A DNA stretch of 14,765 bases from Chloroflexota bacterium (GCA_024643825.1 JAHEME010000018.1:1-14765); one strand, 5' to 3'. Shown: positions 1-7,836, counted from the first letter of the stretch. Made by a program: numbers and translations. Notes: a model not told the origin generated them from the sequence alone.

Positions 1-1
1 G

Positions 2-715
2 GACGGTTCTTTAGCATTGATAGCAAATGCAGAGGTAACTGGCGATCCGCCCGCCATCGGTTTGTTTGCGGTGGCAGATGGGATGGGTGGGCATAAAGAT
101 GGGGAACACGCAAGCGCTGTGACTGTGCAAACACTCGCCCAGCACGTAATGGATCAAATTGTTATTCCCCAGTTGGAAGTGCGCCAACATAACTCTGATC
201 AGAAAACAATCCCGGAAGTTCTTGCGGAATCGCTCGAAGCGGCCCATCTAGCAGTACAGCTTCAGGTTCCCAATGGGGGTACGACTGCGACAGCCGTCGT
301 GATTCGGGGGGATCTGGCTTATGTTGCACACGTAGGGGATTCACGCCTGTATCTGGTTTCAGATGGGCAAATGGAAAAGGTCACGCGGGATCATTCACTG
401 GTTTATCGCCTGATTGAACTTGGGCAATTGACCCTTGAAGAGGCAGAAGTCCATCCGCAGCGCAATGTACTGTATCGGGCGATTGGTCAGGGAGAAGCGA
501 TTGAGATTGACGCAGCAACGCGACGCTTACCTCCCTCCTCTCGTCTCGTAATCTGTAGTGATGGTCTGTGGGGTGTAATCGGCGACGAAGCCCTTGCTGG
601 AATTTTAGCGGATAGCCCTGATCCACAGGAAGCATGTGATCGGCTTGTTGACGCCGCGAATGACAAAGGGGGGCCAGATAACATCACCGTGATAGTGATC
701 CAGATGCCAGACTAG
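2..715 (+). CDS. PP2C-family Ser/Thr protein phosphatase (5' partial)
   Basis: This is a metal-dependent PP2C/Stp-type phosphatase that removes phosphate from Ser/Thr residues in the cytoplasm. The frame is open to the left edge, so the true start lies outside the window. The TTG at 17 is internal, because in-frame codons before it already read as PP2C sequence (DGSLAL). About 20 N-terminal residues are probably missing. Visible family motifs, numbered from the TTG: ADGMGG with metal-ligand Asp21 (codon 77-79), GGTTATAV at 87-94, VGDSR at 106-110, DHS at 125-127, SDGLWG with Asp182, and GGPDNIT with Asp221. All the expected metal-binding aspartates in the visible part are present, so it should be active. 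It ends 20 nt before the J-domain/VWA gene, which points to an operon. Its substrates may include an unseen Ser/Thr kinase and the partners read by the FHA protein at 2207-2707. Confidence 0.93.
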   Translation, partial: DGSLALIANAEVTGDPPAIGLFAVADGMGGHKDGEHASAVTVQTLAQHVMDQIVIPQLEVRQHNSDQKTIPEVLAESLEAAHLAVQLQVPNGGTTATAVVIRGDLAYVAHVGDSRLYLVSDGQMEKVTRDHSLVYRLIELGQLTLEEAEVHPQRNVLYRAIGQGEAIEIDAATRRLPPSSRLVICSDGLWGVIGDEALAGILADSPDPQEACDRLVDAANDKGGPDNITVIVIQMPD

Positions 716-735
716 GGTTTAGAAATAGGTCCGCC

Positions 736-2214
736 ATGGAACTCGCTCAGGACTACTACACAATCCTTGGAGTTGCCCCGGATGCCCCCGCTGAGGACCT
801 GCGATCTGCTTACCGGATTGCTGCTCGCCGCTTCCATCCTGACGTCAATAATGCTCCCGGTGCTGCACTCATCTTCCGAGATATTAATAAGGCATACGAG
901 TTGCTCTCGGATCGTCAGCGTCGGCGCGAATACGACAGCCAGCTTAACGCGCAGGTAGATCAGGCATCCAATCTGGAAATTAGTGTTCAATATAGTCGCC
1001 TCCATCTTCAGCCGCTGGATGAACCTCAACTGGTCTATGCTCTTGCAAGAATCCAGCCAATGTTGGAACGAACTCTGACAGCGGATGCCCCTCTGAATTT
1101 GTGTTTGGTTATTGATAAAAGCACATCCATGAAGGGTTCTCGCATGCAGCATCTCAAAGCTGCATCGCACCGGATTATTGATGAGTGTCGGGATCGCGAC
1201 ATCCTGTCTGTCGTAGTATTTAGCGATAACGCAGAGGTGCTTGTCCCCGCACAGCACCCCGATGATCCTCGCCGGCTGAAGGCGATGGTGAGTACAATCC
1301 AGCCTGGTGGCGCCACCGCCATCCTACAAGGTTTGCGGGCGGCTCTGGCACAGGTGGAGCGTCATCGGGATGCGCGCTACGTAAATCACATTGTGCTCGT
1401 GACTGATGGACGAACCTATGGTGATGAAGAAGATTGCCTGAGACTTGCTTCGGAGGCGCACGAGCGTGGTGTTGGGATCAGCGGTATGGGGATCGGAGAG
1501 GATTGGAATGATCATTTTCTTGATACTCTCGCTTCCAAAACCGGAGGTTCTTCGACCTATATAGTATCCCCAGAAATGGTGAGTAGATTTCTGCGAGAAA
1601 GAGTACGCAGTCTTGCAACGGCGTATGCAGAACGTGGGCAGATCCTCGTAGTACCAGCCGCAGAAGTTGAACTTAATTCTGTGATGCGTATCAGTCCTGA
1701 TCCAATGGAGATGTCAATAACGCCGCAGCCAATTCCCATGGGAATGATTGATGGAATAGTGCCAACCACATTGATGCTTCAATTCCATGTAAGTACCAAT
1801 GGTGCCGATATAGGAGAATTCTTTCTGGGGCGTGTCGATCTCGGTGCTGAGGTTCTTGGGTCAGCCTCCGGTGCAGAGCGAACGGTTCGCGATCTAATGA
1901 TCTCCGTTAGTAAGGAGGTACACGAGGAAGAGCCGCCAACCGAACTTCTAGACGCCTTAAGCAAATTGATATTGTATCGTTTACAGGATCGTGCTCGTGA
2001 AGATATTTCAAATGGGCGTGTGGTTGAGGGAACACACAGGCTAGAAAACCTGGCGACACGCCTCATTGAGAATGGGCAAGAAGACCTTGCGCAGGCAGCC
2101 CTTCAGGAAGCTCAAAACGCACTGAAGACATCAACATTATCCGAGGAAGGTGCAAAACGTTTGAAGTATGGAACTCGCGCCCTTTTGCCATTCGCAGGAG
2201 ATTCAGATGATTGA
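736..2214 (+). CDS. J-domain / von Willebrand factor A fusion protein
   Basis: This 492-residue cytoplasmic protein joins two modules not usually found together. Residues 5-70 form a J-domain with the HPD tripeptide at 34-36, which in DnaJ proteins stimulates DnaK ATPase activity. Residues 118-290 form a VWA domain with an intact MIDAS site: DKSTS at 127-131, Thr194 in GGATA, and Asp224 in TDG, so divalent-metal-dependent ligand binding is expected. Residues 300-395 look beta-rich, and 400-470 are helical and acidic, as is common at the C-terminus of bacterial VWA proteins. There is no signal peptide, membrane segment, zinc-finger or DnaJ C-terminal domain, so it is not a canonical DnaJ chaperone. 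A weak AGG lies 6 nt before the ATG. It overlaps the FHA gene by 8 nt. VWA proteins next to PP2C and FHA genes are known from TerY-type phosphorylation clusters; the functional link here is inferred. Confidence 0.9.
   Translation: MELAQDYYTILGVAPDAPAEDLRSAYRIAARRFHPDVNNAPGAALIFRDINKAYELLSDRQRRREYDSQLNAQVDQASNLEISVQYSRLHLQPLDEPQLVYALARIQPMLERTLTADAPLNLCLVIDKSTSMKGSRMQHLKAASHRIIDECRDRDILSVVVFSDNAEVLVPAQHPDDPRRLKAMVSTIQPGGATAILQGLRAALAQVERHRDARYVNHIVLVTDGRTYGDEEDCLRLASEAHERGVGISGMGIGEDWNDHFLDTLASKTGGSSTYIVSPEMVSRFLRERVRSLATAYAERGQILVVPAAEVELNSVMRISPDPMEMSITPQPIPMGMIDGIVPTTLMLQFHVSTNGADIGEFFLGRVDLGAEVLGSASGAERTVRDLMISVSKEVHEEEPPTELLDALSKLILYRLQDRAREDISNGRVVEGTHRLENLATRLIENGQEDLAQAALQEAQNALKTSTLSEEGAKRLKYGTRALLPFAGDSDD
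2196..2200 (+). promoter_or_regulatory. Ribosome binding site fixing the FHA gene start
   Basis: AGGAG lies 6 nt before the ATG at 2207, inside the end of the J-VWA gene. It favours 2207 over the in-frame upstream ATG at 2168, which has no comparable site and would lengthen the overlap with the preceding gene to 47 nt. Confidence 0.7.
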
Positions 2215-2707
2215 GTGCTCAAACTGTCACCATGCGATGCTGGAAGGCGCATTATTCTGTGATGAGTGTGGTCTGAGCCTTTGGGATGATGCCCAAACAC
2301 ACATATCCACCCGTAAGCTAGAAGATGAATCCAGTGAATTTAGTGTCAAATCCGGGTGGGGAACGGCCACATTTCAAGAGCGTAACCGGGTGATTATTCA
2401 TATTCGCGACGCCGCTGAGCCAACAACTATCATTCCTGATGCAGAATTCGTCATAGGGCGGCGAGACGCCAATAGCGGCGCTGTTCCCGATCTGGACCTG
2501 ACCTCCTTCGGTGCGCTGGAAAAGGGCGTATCGCGTTTGCACGCGGCTTTGCGTCGCGGGGAGGAAGTCCTGTCGATCATTGATCTGGATAGTGCTAATG
2601 GCACATTCCTAAACGGGCAGCGACTTGCATCGCATGTGCCGCGACTGCTGCGCGACGGAGACGAGATCCGACTCGGCAGGTTGGTACTTCACGTGTATTT
2701 TAAGTAG
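2207..2707 (+). CDS. Zinc-ribbon FHA-domain protein
   Basis: This 166-residue protein binds phosphothreonine peptides through a C-terminal FHA domain. From the start at 2207, the N-terminus is a four-cysteine zinc ribbon (Cys4, Cys7, Cys18, Cys21; CxxC-x10-CxxC), as in many zinc_ribbon-FHA proteins. After a variable linker, the FHA domain covers about residues 65-166. Its hallmark residues are present: IGRR at 83-86, SRLH at 109-112 and NGTFLNG at 131-137, with the Arg, Ser, His and Asn that contact phosphothreonine. There is no membrane segment, so it is probably a cytoplasmic adaptor. The J-VWA stop codon lies inside its first codons, so translational coupling is likely. It is probably a reader of marks removed by the PP2C at 2-715. 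The identity is firm; the partner is unknown. Confidence 0.92.
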   Translation: MIECSNCHHAMLEGALFCDECGLSLWDDAQTHISTRKLEDESSEFSVKSGWGTATFQERNRVIIHIRDAAEPTTIIPDAEFVIGRRDANSGAVPDLDLTSFGALEKGVSRLHAALRRGEEVLSIIDLDSANGTFLNGQRLASHVPRLLRDGDEIRLGRLVLHVYFK

Positions 2708-2738
2708 CACAGCACCTTCAGGGAGCGTAACAGCAGCC

Positions 2739-2981
2739 ATGAGCTATCGTTTACAGATTCACATTTCAAATGATGATCCTGTTGTCGTCGATGTTGAGAA
2801 CTTACCTGAACCCACCGATAATTTTCTGATAGGCAGCAATCCACAGAGACGTGACGGCAAAGAAGTCCAATATATTCTGCGTGAAGTAAACCAGGTGATC
2901 TTTCCGATACACCGAATTAGCTTCATACAGGTACTGCCCAGTGAAAGTGATGAAGATATTGAAACCTTTGTACGTGAATAA
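2739..2981 (+). CDS. 80-residue protein of unknown function in signalling operon
   Basis: I do not recognise this protein. The chosen ATG at 2739 has a GGGAG at 2721-2725, a rather long 13 nt upstream. A longer in-frame reading from 2625 would run far back into the FHA gene and is less likely. The product has no signal peptide, membrane segment or cysteine. It alternates hydrophobic and polar residues (QIHIS, VVVDVE, VIFPIHRISFIQVL), suggesting a small beta sheet or barrel, with a basic patch (PQRRDGK at 35-41) and an acidic tail (SESDEDIE at 68-75). Placed 31 nt after the FHA gene and 2 nt before the response regulator, it is almost certainly co-transcribed with them. A role as a small adaptor of the signalling system is only a guess. 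Confidence 0.72.
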   Translation: MSYRLQIHISNDDPVVVDVENLPEPTDNFLIGSNPQRRDGKEVQYILREVNQVIFPIHRISFIQVLPSESDEDIETFVRE

Positions 2982-2983
2982 TC

Positions 2984-3718
2984 GTGAGCAACCAATCAGC
3001 AGAGATTAATTTCGCAGGCATGCGTATCCTGGTTGTAGATGACGAGGTACGCATGATCAACTTTATTCGCATGAATCTGGAACTGGAAGGCTTCCAGGTG
3101 GCTGAGGCCGCCAACGGAGTTCAGGCGCTAGATATGGTGCGCCGCCATATTCCGGACCTGATTATTCTCGATGTCATGATGCCTCGAATGGATGGTTTTG
3201 AGACTATTCAAACCCTGCGAGAATTCTCCAGTATTCCTGTGATCATGCTGACCGCCAAGGGAGAAGAAGAGGATAAGGTGCGTGGACTTGAACTGGGAGC
3301 CGATGATTACATTACAAAACCATTCGGCGCCAGGGAGATGGTGAGTCGTGTCAAGGCGGTGCTCCGCCGTGTGAGCAGTGTTGCGGAACCAACGACTGCC
3401 ATCGTTGAAATCGACGACCGCCTGAGTGTGGATTTCAACAAGCATGAGGTGATCGTCGCTGGGAAACGAGTCAAACTACGTCCGACGGAATATCGCCTGT
3501 TGTACCATTTGATTGAAAATGCAGGCTGGACGGTAACGCACGAACAGATATTAGCAAAGGTCTGGGGTTATGAATACAGTGATGAGACGCATTATGTACG
3601 CCTCTATGTGAACTATCTTCGTGAGAAAATCGAAGAAGACCCGTCTAACCCCAAATATATCCTGACCGAAAGAGGCACGGGATATCGCTTCATCAACTTC
3701 CGCAAGAACCGCCCCTAA
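2984..3718 (+). CDS. OmpR/PhoB-family response regulator
   Basis: This is a 244-residue two-component transcription factor. The receiver domain (about residues 12-130) has the acidic pair Asp19-Asp20, the phosphoacceptor Asp63 in ILDVMMPRMDG, Thr90 and Lys112 in the KPF motif. The C-terminal winged-helix DNA-binding domain (about 145-240) carries the typical recognition region around VWGYEY...THYVRLYVNYLREKI and ends in the GTGYRF wing. It starts with GTG 2 nt after the previous stop, so it is likely translated by coupling. ATG at 3020 is an alternative start but would leave only one base after its AGG. No histidine kinase gene lies on either side, so the phosphodonor is encoded elsewhere or the protein is driven by the neighbouring Ser/Thr system. 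The gene ends 15 nt from the convergent glycosidase gene. Confidence 0.95.
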   Translation: MSNQSAEINFAGMRILVVDDEVRMINFIRMNLELEGFQVAEAANGVQALDMVRRHIPDLIILDVMMPRMDGFETIQTLREFSSIPVIMLTAKGEEEDKVRGLELGADDYITKPFGAREMVSRVKAVLRRVSSVAEPTTAIVEIDDRLSVDFNKHEVIVAGKRVKLRPTEYRLLYHLIENAGWTVTHEQILAKVWGYEYSDETHYVRLYVNYLREKIEEDPSNPKYILTERGTGYRFINFRKNRP

Positions 3719-3733
3719 TCTTTCTACAGATGG

Positions 3734-5089
3734 TTACTGCGATTGTTTTGATCGCACATACGCTCTGGCCACAGCGCCAAGCAGCAGAATTCCTGTCACC
3801 CCGGCGAGTATGCTGCTACCAAGAATCAGCCAATCTGTGGAGTTGGTCTTGATAGCTTCCTTCAAGTTTTCTGATTCATTCCCGTGGGATGTCTCAACGC
3901 CTGTAGTATCCGCTACTTCAGTCGATGCACTTACTAGAGTTTGTGTCACGGTGCTGGTAAGCGTGACAGTCGGAGTAATGGTTGGGGGCAGCGTAGATGT
4001 AGGTCGTTCTGTAGACACAGGAAGGGGGGTAGGAGTCTGTGTAAGTATGCTTCCCGACTCGCTTTGGGCTGCCGTGGATACAGTTGCTGCAGGAACTTCT
4101 GTCGCTTGAACAGGTGGGGCGGAACTTCCCCCTCCGCTGACAGCCCCACTGGACTTGTATTCTGAAATTAGCTGCCTTGTCAGGTTCAGATAGAAATCTC
4201 CATAATTGTTACTTGGCTCGATCTGCGTGCCTTCCCACCATTCATTCCAACTTGTGATCACGATCATATTGGGGCTGCTCGCAACTGCCCCAGCGAAGGT
4301 GTCGCGATAAAATCCGCCATTCTCTCGATCACGAACGTACTTCTCAGATTGCTGGGTATAAGTATTGTCCCAGCCTGGCATGGCAGTAGCCACCCAGATA
4401 CCTCCCTTAGCACGGGTGCTATTTCCCCATTGAGCCAGTGTGCCCCCTACGTTGTCAGCCCATGAGATCGTATACATATGCAATCCATCAAAGGTAGGCA
4501 TTGCATCCAGTGCAGCACCCTCTGCGATCCAGATACTGTCATGGTTCGGATCGACTTGCTGACGGATTGCCGCCCAATCGGATAGGCTGTAGCGGCCCTG
4601 GAACCAGAAAAAGAGCACTGGCTTCCCGTTATAGCGAAAGTAGGCCGGGTGTTGTGCGTGTACGTTGAGTGCATAGGTAAGCCCATCGATGATTTCCTGC
4701 GTGCTCTTGAACCATGCAGCACTGCCAAGATCGACCGAAAGAAGGGCTTTGATTCCATTGACTTGCGCCTGATCCAGAATCATGCGGAAGTTTGTTTCGG
4801 TCTGGTTGTTCAGTTCTTGTGGCCCGTACCAGGCGACGACAAGCCCATCAATCCCAGCGGAGGCAGCCTGGGCGACATGGGTTCGAATGACTGCTGGGTC
4901 CCACGAGTCGTATGGAACAACGGGCCAATCAGGAGATTTGCCAGGACCTACCGTCGGCGGGGCCCACCATGAGTAATAGTATGTGAGCACTGGGGCTGGA
5001 CCGCTTTGGGCCAGGACATCTTCTGTCCTCAACGTGATCCCCAACAAGGATACCAGGGTTACAATAAGAGCAATACGAAGTGATTTCAT
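3734..5089 (-). CDS. GH99-like (endo-alpha-mannosidase family) surface glycosidase
   Basis: This 451-residue secreted protein resembles glycoside hydrolase family 99/71-like proteins, which act on alpha-mannosides. Residues 1-28 form a signal peptide (basic MKSLR, hydrophobic core, cleavage near VLAQ). Residues 33-312 form the catalytic barrel, opening with LTYYYSWW and closing with SWNEWWEGTQIEP at 280-292. In characterised GH99 enzymes the two Glu of this motif, here Glu283 and Glu286, are catalytic. Residues 315-410 are a Gly/Ser then Thr/Pro/Val-rich stalk, probably disordered and possibly glycosylated. Residues 420-442 are a membrane segment followed by a short basic tail, so the enzyme is tethered with its catalytic domain outside. 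No good Shine-Dalgarno was found. It is divergent from the alcohol dehydrogenase at 5166 and monocistronic in the window. Family membership is likely; the substrate is unknown. Confidence 0.85.
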   Translation of the reverse strand: MKSLRIALIVTLVSLLGITLRTEDVLAQSGPAPVLTYYYSWWAPPTVGPGKSPDWPVVPYDSWDPAVIRTHVAQAASAGIDGLVVAWYGPQELNNQTETNFRMILDQAQVNGIKALLSVDLGSAAWFKSTQEIIDGLTYALNVHAQHPAYFRYNGKPVLFFWFQGRYSLSDWAAIRQQVDPNHDSIWIAEGAALDAMPTFDGLHMYTISWADNVGGTLAQWGNSTRAKGGIWVATAMPGWDNTYTQQSEKYVRDRENGGFYRDTFAGAVASSPNMIVITSWNEWWEGTQIEPSNNYGDFYLNLTRQLISEYKSSGAVSGGGSSAPPVQATEVPAATVSTAAQSESGSILTQTPTPLPVSTERPTSTLPPTITPTVTLTSTVTQTLVSASTEVADTTGVETSHGNESENLKEAIKTNSTDWLILGSSILAGVTGILLLGAVARAYVRSKQSQ

Positions 5090-5165
5090 ACTTGGATTCT
5101 AACGTGCAAGTAGATCGTCGCCACTCGTATTCATTGGTGCAGGGTTGTTCTTGTAGAGAGGCGAA

Positions 5166-6164
5166 ATGAAGGCTCAAGTACTCTATCGACCAGATCGAAT
5201 CACGAACGATCCCCTTCGGCTGGTCACACTCAATAAGCCGGAACCTGCCCACGGGGAAGTTCTTGTAAAGGTTCATGCCTGTGGTGTATGCCATACCGAT
5301 CTGCATGTCGTAGAGGGGGAACTACCGCATCCGATCTCCTCGATAATACCAGGACATGAGGTAGTTGGAGTAGTCGAATGTGTAGGGCAAGGTCTATCTG
5401 CTGAATCCTACGTTGGGCTTCGTGTGGGAGTTCCCTGGCTGCATCAAACTTGTGGTAGGTGCGACTTTTGTCTTCGTGGGCAGGAAAATCTCTGCGAAGA
5501 TGCACGTTTCACAGGGTACACTGCTCAGGGAGGATATGCCGATTATCTTACTGTTCCAGCAGAATTTGTCGTTCCTGTCCCCGATCTGTTCACGGATGAA
5601 CAGGCTGCCCCCCTGCTATGTGCGGGCATTGTCGGTTATCGTGCGCTGCGGTTGACGGGAGCCGTGCCTGGTCAACGAATAGGTTTATATGGCTTTGGAG
5701 GAAGCGCACATATTGTGATTCAGGTAGCGATAGCCTGGGGGTGTGAGGTCTATGTGTTTTCACGAAGCAACGAGCATCGCCATCACGCGCGCGATCTCGG
5801 GGCAACGTGGGCAGGGAGCGCCTATGAATCTCCTCCCAACCGTTTGGACTGCTCGATTAGTTTTGCTCCATCCGGGGCAATCGTTCCCCATGCACTTGAA
5901 CATCTCCGTCCGGGGGGAACTCTGGCGATTAACGCAATTCACGCCAGTCCTATCCCCGAAATACGCTACGAATTGCTGTGGGGTGAGCGTACAGTTCGCT
6001 CAGTTGCCAATGCGACCAGACAGGATGCACAGGAGTTCATGACCCTTGCTGCACAGATTCCCGTTTGGACAGCTATAGAAACCTATGATCTTTCCGAAGC
6101 AAACACGATCCTGAATCGACTTAAAAACAGCGAGATAAAAGGCGCGGCAGTTCTGATTCCGTAA
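5166..6164 (+). CDS. Zinc-dependent alcohol dehydrogenase (MDR superfamily)
   Basis: This 332-residue medium-chain dehydrogenase should interconvert alcohols and aldehydes with NAD(P). Catalytic zinc ligands are Cys42 (GVCHTD), His64 (GHEVVG) with Glu65, and Cys152 (LLCAG). The structural zinc lobe has Cys96, Cys99, Cys102 and Cys110. The GroES-like catalytic domain spans about 1-155 and the Rossmann domain about 165-300, with a GFGGSAH nucleotide loop at 176-182. This loop, the short length and the LLCAGIVGYRALR stretch resemble the AdhA-like subgroup of zinc alcohol dehydrogenases. An AGAGAGG Shine-Dalgarno at 5155-5161 lies 4 nt before the ATG. The gene converges on pyrG with 4 nt between stops. 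No neighbour indicates the physiological substrate. Confidence 0.93.
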   Translation: MKAQVLYRPDRITNDPLRLVTLNKPEPAHGEVLVKVHACGVCHTDLHVVEGELPHPISSIIPGHEVVGVVECVGQGLSAESYVGLRVGVPWLHQTCGRCDFCLRGQENLCEDARFTGYTAQGGYADYLTVPAEFVVPVPDLFTDEQAAPLLCAGIVGYRALRLTGAVPGQRIGLYGFGGSAHIVIQVAIAWGCEVYVFSRSNEHRHHARDLGATWAGSAYESPPNRLDCSISFAPSGAIVPHALEHLRPGGTLAINAIHASPIPEIRYELLWGERTVRSVANATRQDAQEFMTLAAQIPVWTAIETYDLSEANTILNRLKNSEIKGAAVLIP

Positions 6165-6168
6165 GCCG

Positions 6169-7797
6169 TCATCCCATAGATAAGGCAGTTAATCGTTCCC
6201 GTTGTGCAATAGCAGCACGAATGAAGGCGTCGAACAGAGGATGCGCCTTATTCGGACGGCTTTGAAACTCTGGATGGAACTGGCTTCCGATCATAAATGG
6301 ATGATCTTTCACCTCAGCAATCTCTACCAGCCTTCCCCCCGGCGAAACTCCACTGAAGACAAGTCCTTCCGCTTCCATTTCCTCTCGATACTGATTCTTT
6401 ACTTCAAATCGATGGCGGTGACGCTCCTCAATTGGCTGATCGGTTTGGTAAGCGCTAGCTGCCAGGGTGTTGGGCACTAGCTCACACGGATAATGACCAA
6501 GCCGCATGGTTCCTCCAATCTCTGACAATGCCTGCTGATCCGGCATGAGGTCGATGATCGGGTGCGTGGTCGTATTATCAAACTCTGTGCTATTAGCATC
6601 TTCCCAGCCGAGGACATTCCGAGCATACTCAATACATAGAACCTGCATTCCCAGACATAAACCCAAATAGGGAATCTGATTCTCTCGTGCCCACTGCGCT
6701 GCCAGAATTTTCCCCTCCACACCTCGATAGCCAAACCCCCCTGGCACTACAATCCCATGAACATTCTCTAGCAGACTGCGTCCTTGATCCTTCTCTAGAT
6801 CCCCGGAATAGATCCACTCGATTTCTATCTGCTGACCATTAGCAGTTCCCGCATGGTATAGGGCCTCGCGAACACTCATATAAGCATCTTTGAGAGCCGT
6901 ATACTTCCCGACAACGGCGATCCGTAGTGTTAGTTTCGGTTCTTTGATTCGTTGTACCATTTGCCGCCATTGGGCAAGCTCTGGAGTCTTGCCGTGAAGC
7001 TCTAGTGCTTCACATAGATAGTCTCCAAGCCCTGCGTCCTCTAATAGAAGTGGAACTTCGTAGAGATAGGGAGTCGTCACAAGGGGAATGACTGCGCGCG
7101 GTTCGACATCACAAAATAGGGCGATCTTTTCGGTTACATTCGGCGGAACAGGATAATCTGCGCGAGCAAGAATGACGTGCGGTTGAATGCCTAGCCCGCG
7201 AAGCTCTCGAACGCTGTGTTGCGTTGGCTTTGTCTTTAGCTCCCCCGTGGCCCCAATATGGGGGAGCAATGTTACATGGATGTACAGGGCGTTTTCTCTC
7301 CCTACATCTGTCCGAAGCTGACGAATAGCTTCCAAAAACGGGAGGCTCTCAATATCTCCTACTGTTCCTCCGATTTCCGCAATGACGACCTCTGCACTGG
7401 TAAGTTTGCCCGCTTGAACGACTCGCTGCTTGATTTCATTGGTGATATGGGGAATCATCTGGATTGTTGCACCCAGATAGTCACCTCGTCGCTCTTTAGT
7501 GATTACCGCATTATAGACCTGGCCTGTTGTAAAGTTGCTCGTTTTGGTCAGATCAATGTCAATGAATCGCTCATAGTGACCCAGATCAAGGTCAGTTTCA
7601 GCTCCATCGCTTGTTACATACACCTCGCCATGCTGATAAGGGGACATGGTTCCAGGATCGACATTGATATAGGGATCAAGTTTCACAAGGGTAACTTGGA
7701 TATGCCGGGCCTTTAGGATTCGCCCAATGGCTGCCGCTGCAACACCCTTTCCTACGGAACTAACAACCCCTCCAGTACAAAAAATGTACTTCGTCAT
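6169..7797 (-). CDS. pyrG: CTP synthase (glutamine-hydrolysing)
   Basis: This enzyme makes CTP from UTP, ATP and glutamine, the last step of de novo pyrimidine nucleotide synthesis, in the cytoplasm. At 542 residues it has full length. The N-terminal amidoligase domain (1-270) starts KYIFCTGG and has the GGVVSSVGKG P-loop at 9-18, plus the strongly conserved LDPYINVDPGTMSPYQHGEV region at 40-59. The C-terminal class I glutamine amidotransferase domain (290-535) has the oxyanion GGFGYRG at 353-359, nucleophile Cys381 in GLCLGMQ, and the His508/Glu510 pair in FHPE. AGGAG on the minus strand (7804-7808) lies 6 nt before the ATG. An intrinsic terminator sits just upstream, so pyrG either has its own promoter close to or inside that region or depends on read-through from the Roadblock gene. 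Confidence 0.98.
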   Translation of the reverse strand: MTKYIFCTGGVVSSVGKGVAAAAIGRILKARHIQVTLVKLDPYINVDPGTMSPYQHGEVYVTSDGAETDLDLGHYERFIDIDLTKTSNFTTGQVYNAVITKERRGDYLGATIQMIPHITNEIKQRVVQAGKLTSAEVVIAEIGGTVGDIESLPFLEAIRQLRTDVGRENALYIHVTLLPHIGATGELKTKPTQHSVRELRGLGIQPHVILARADYPVPPNVTEKIALFCDVEPRAVIPLVTTPYLYEVPLLLEDAGLGDYLCEALELHGKTPELAQWRQMVQRIKEPKLTLRIAVVGKYTALKDAYMSVREALYHAGTANGQQIEIEWIYSGDLEKDQGRSLLENVHGIVVPGGFGYRGVEGKILAAQWARENQIPYLGLCLGMQVLCIEYARNVLGWEDANSTEFDNTTTHPIIDLMPDQQALSEIGGTMRLGHYPCELVPNTLAASAYQTDQPIEERHRHRFEVKNQYREEMEAEGLVFSGVSPGGRLVEIAEVKDHPFMIGSQFHPEFQSRPNKAHPLFDAFIRAAIAQRERLTALSMG

Positions 7798-7836
7798 AGA
7801 TGGCTCCTCGCCTCCTTTAGATGTTAGAAATCCAAC

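Noticed and set aside
2168..2206. Upstream ATG for the FHA gene, 13 residues longer
   Set aside because: The extension lies wholly inside the J-VWA gene, lacks a ribosome site, and is not needed by the zinc ribbon, which begins at the residue after the 2207 ATG region.
2625..2738. Longer version (118 residues) of the 80-residue unknown protein
   Set aside because: The extra 38 residues come from out-of-frame reading of the FHA domain's 3' end and would overlap that gene by 83 nt.
3738..3756. TGCGAT/ATCGCA hairpin as a terminator for the regulator operon or the glycosidase
   Set aside because: The 6-bp stem has a 7-nt loop and no T-run on either strand, and it lies inside the glycosidase C-terminal codons.
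3850..4150. Thr/Pro/Val-rich segment as a DNA tandem repeat or CRISPR-like array
   Set aside because: The bases do not repeat in regular units. It is simply codons of the low-complexity stalk of the glycosidase.
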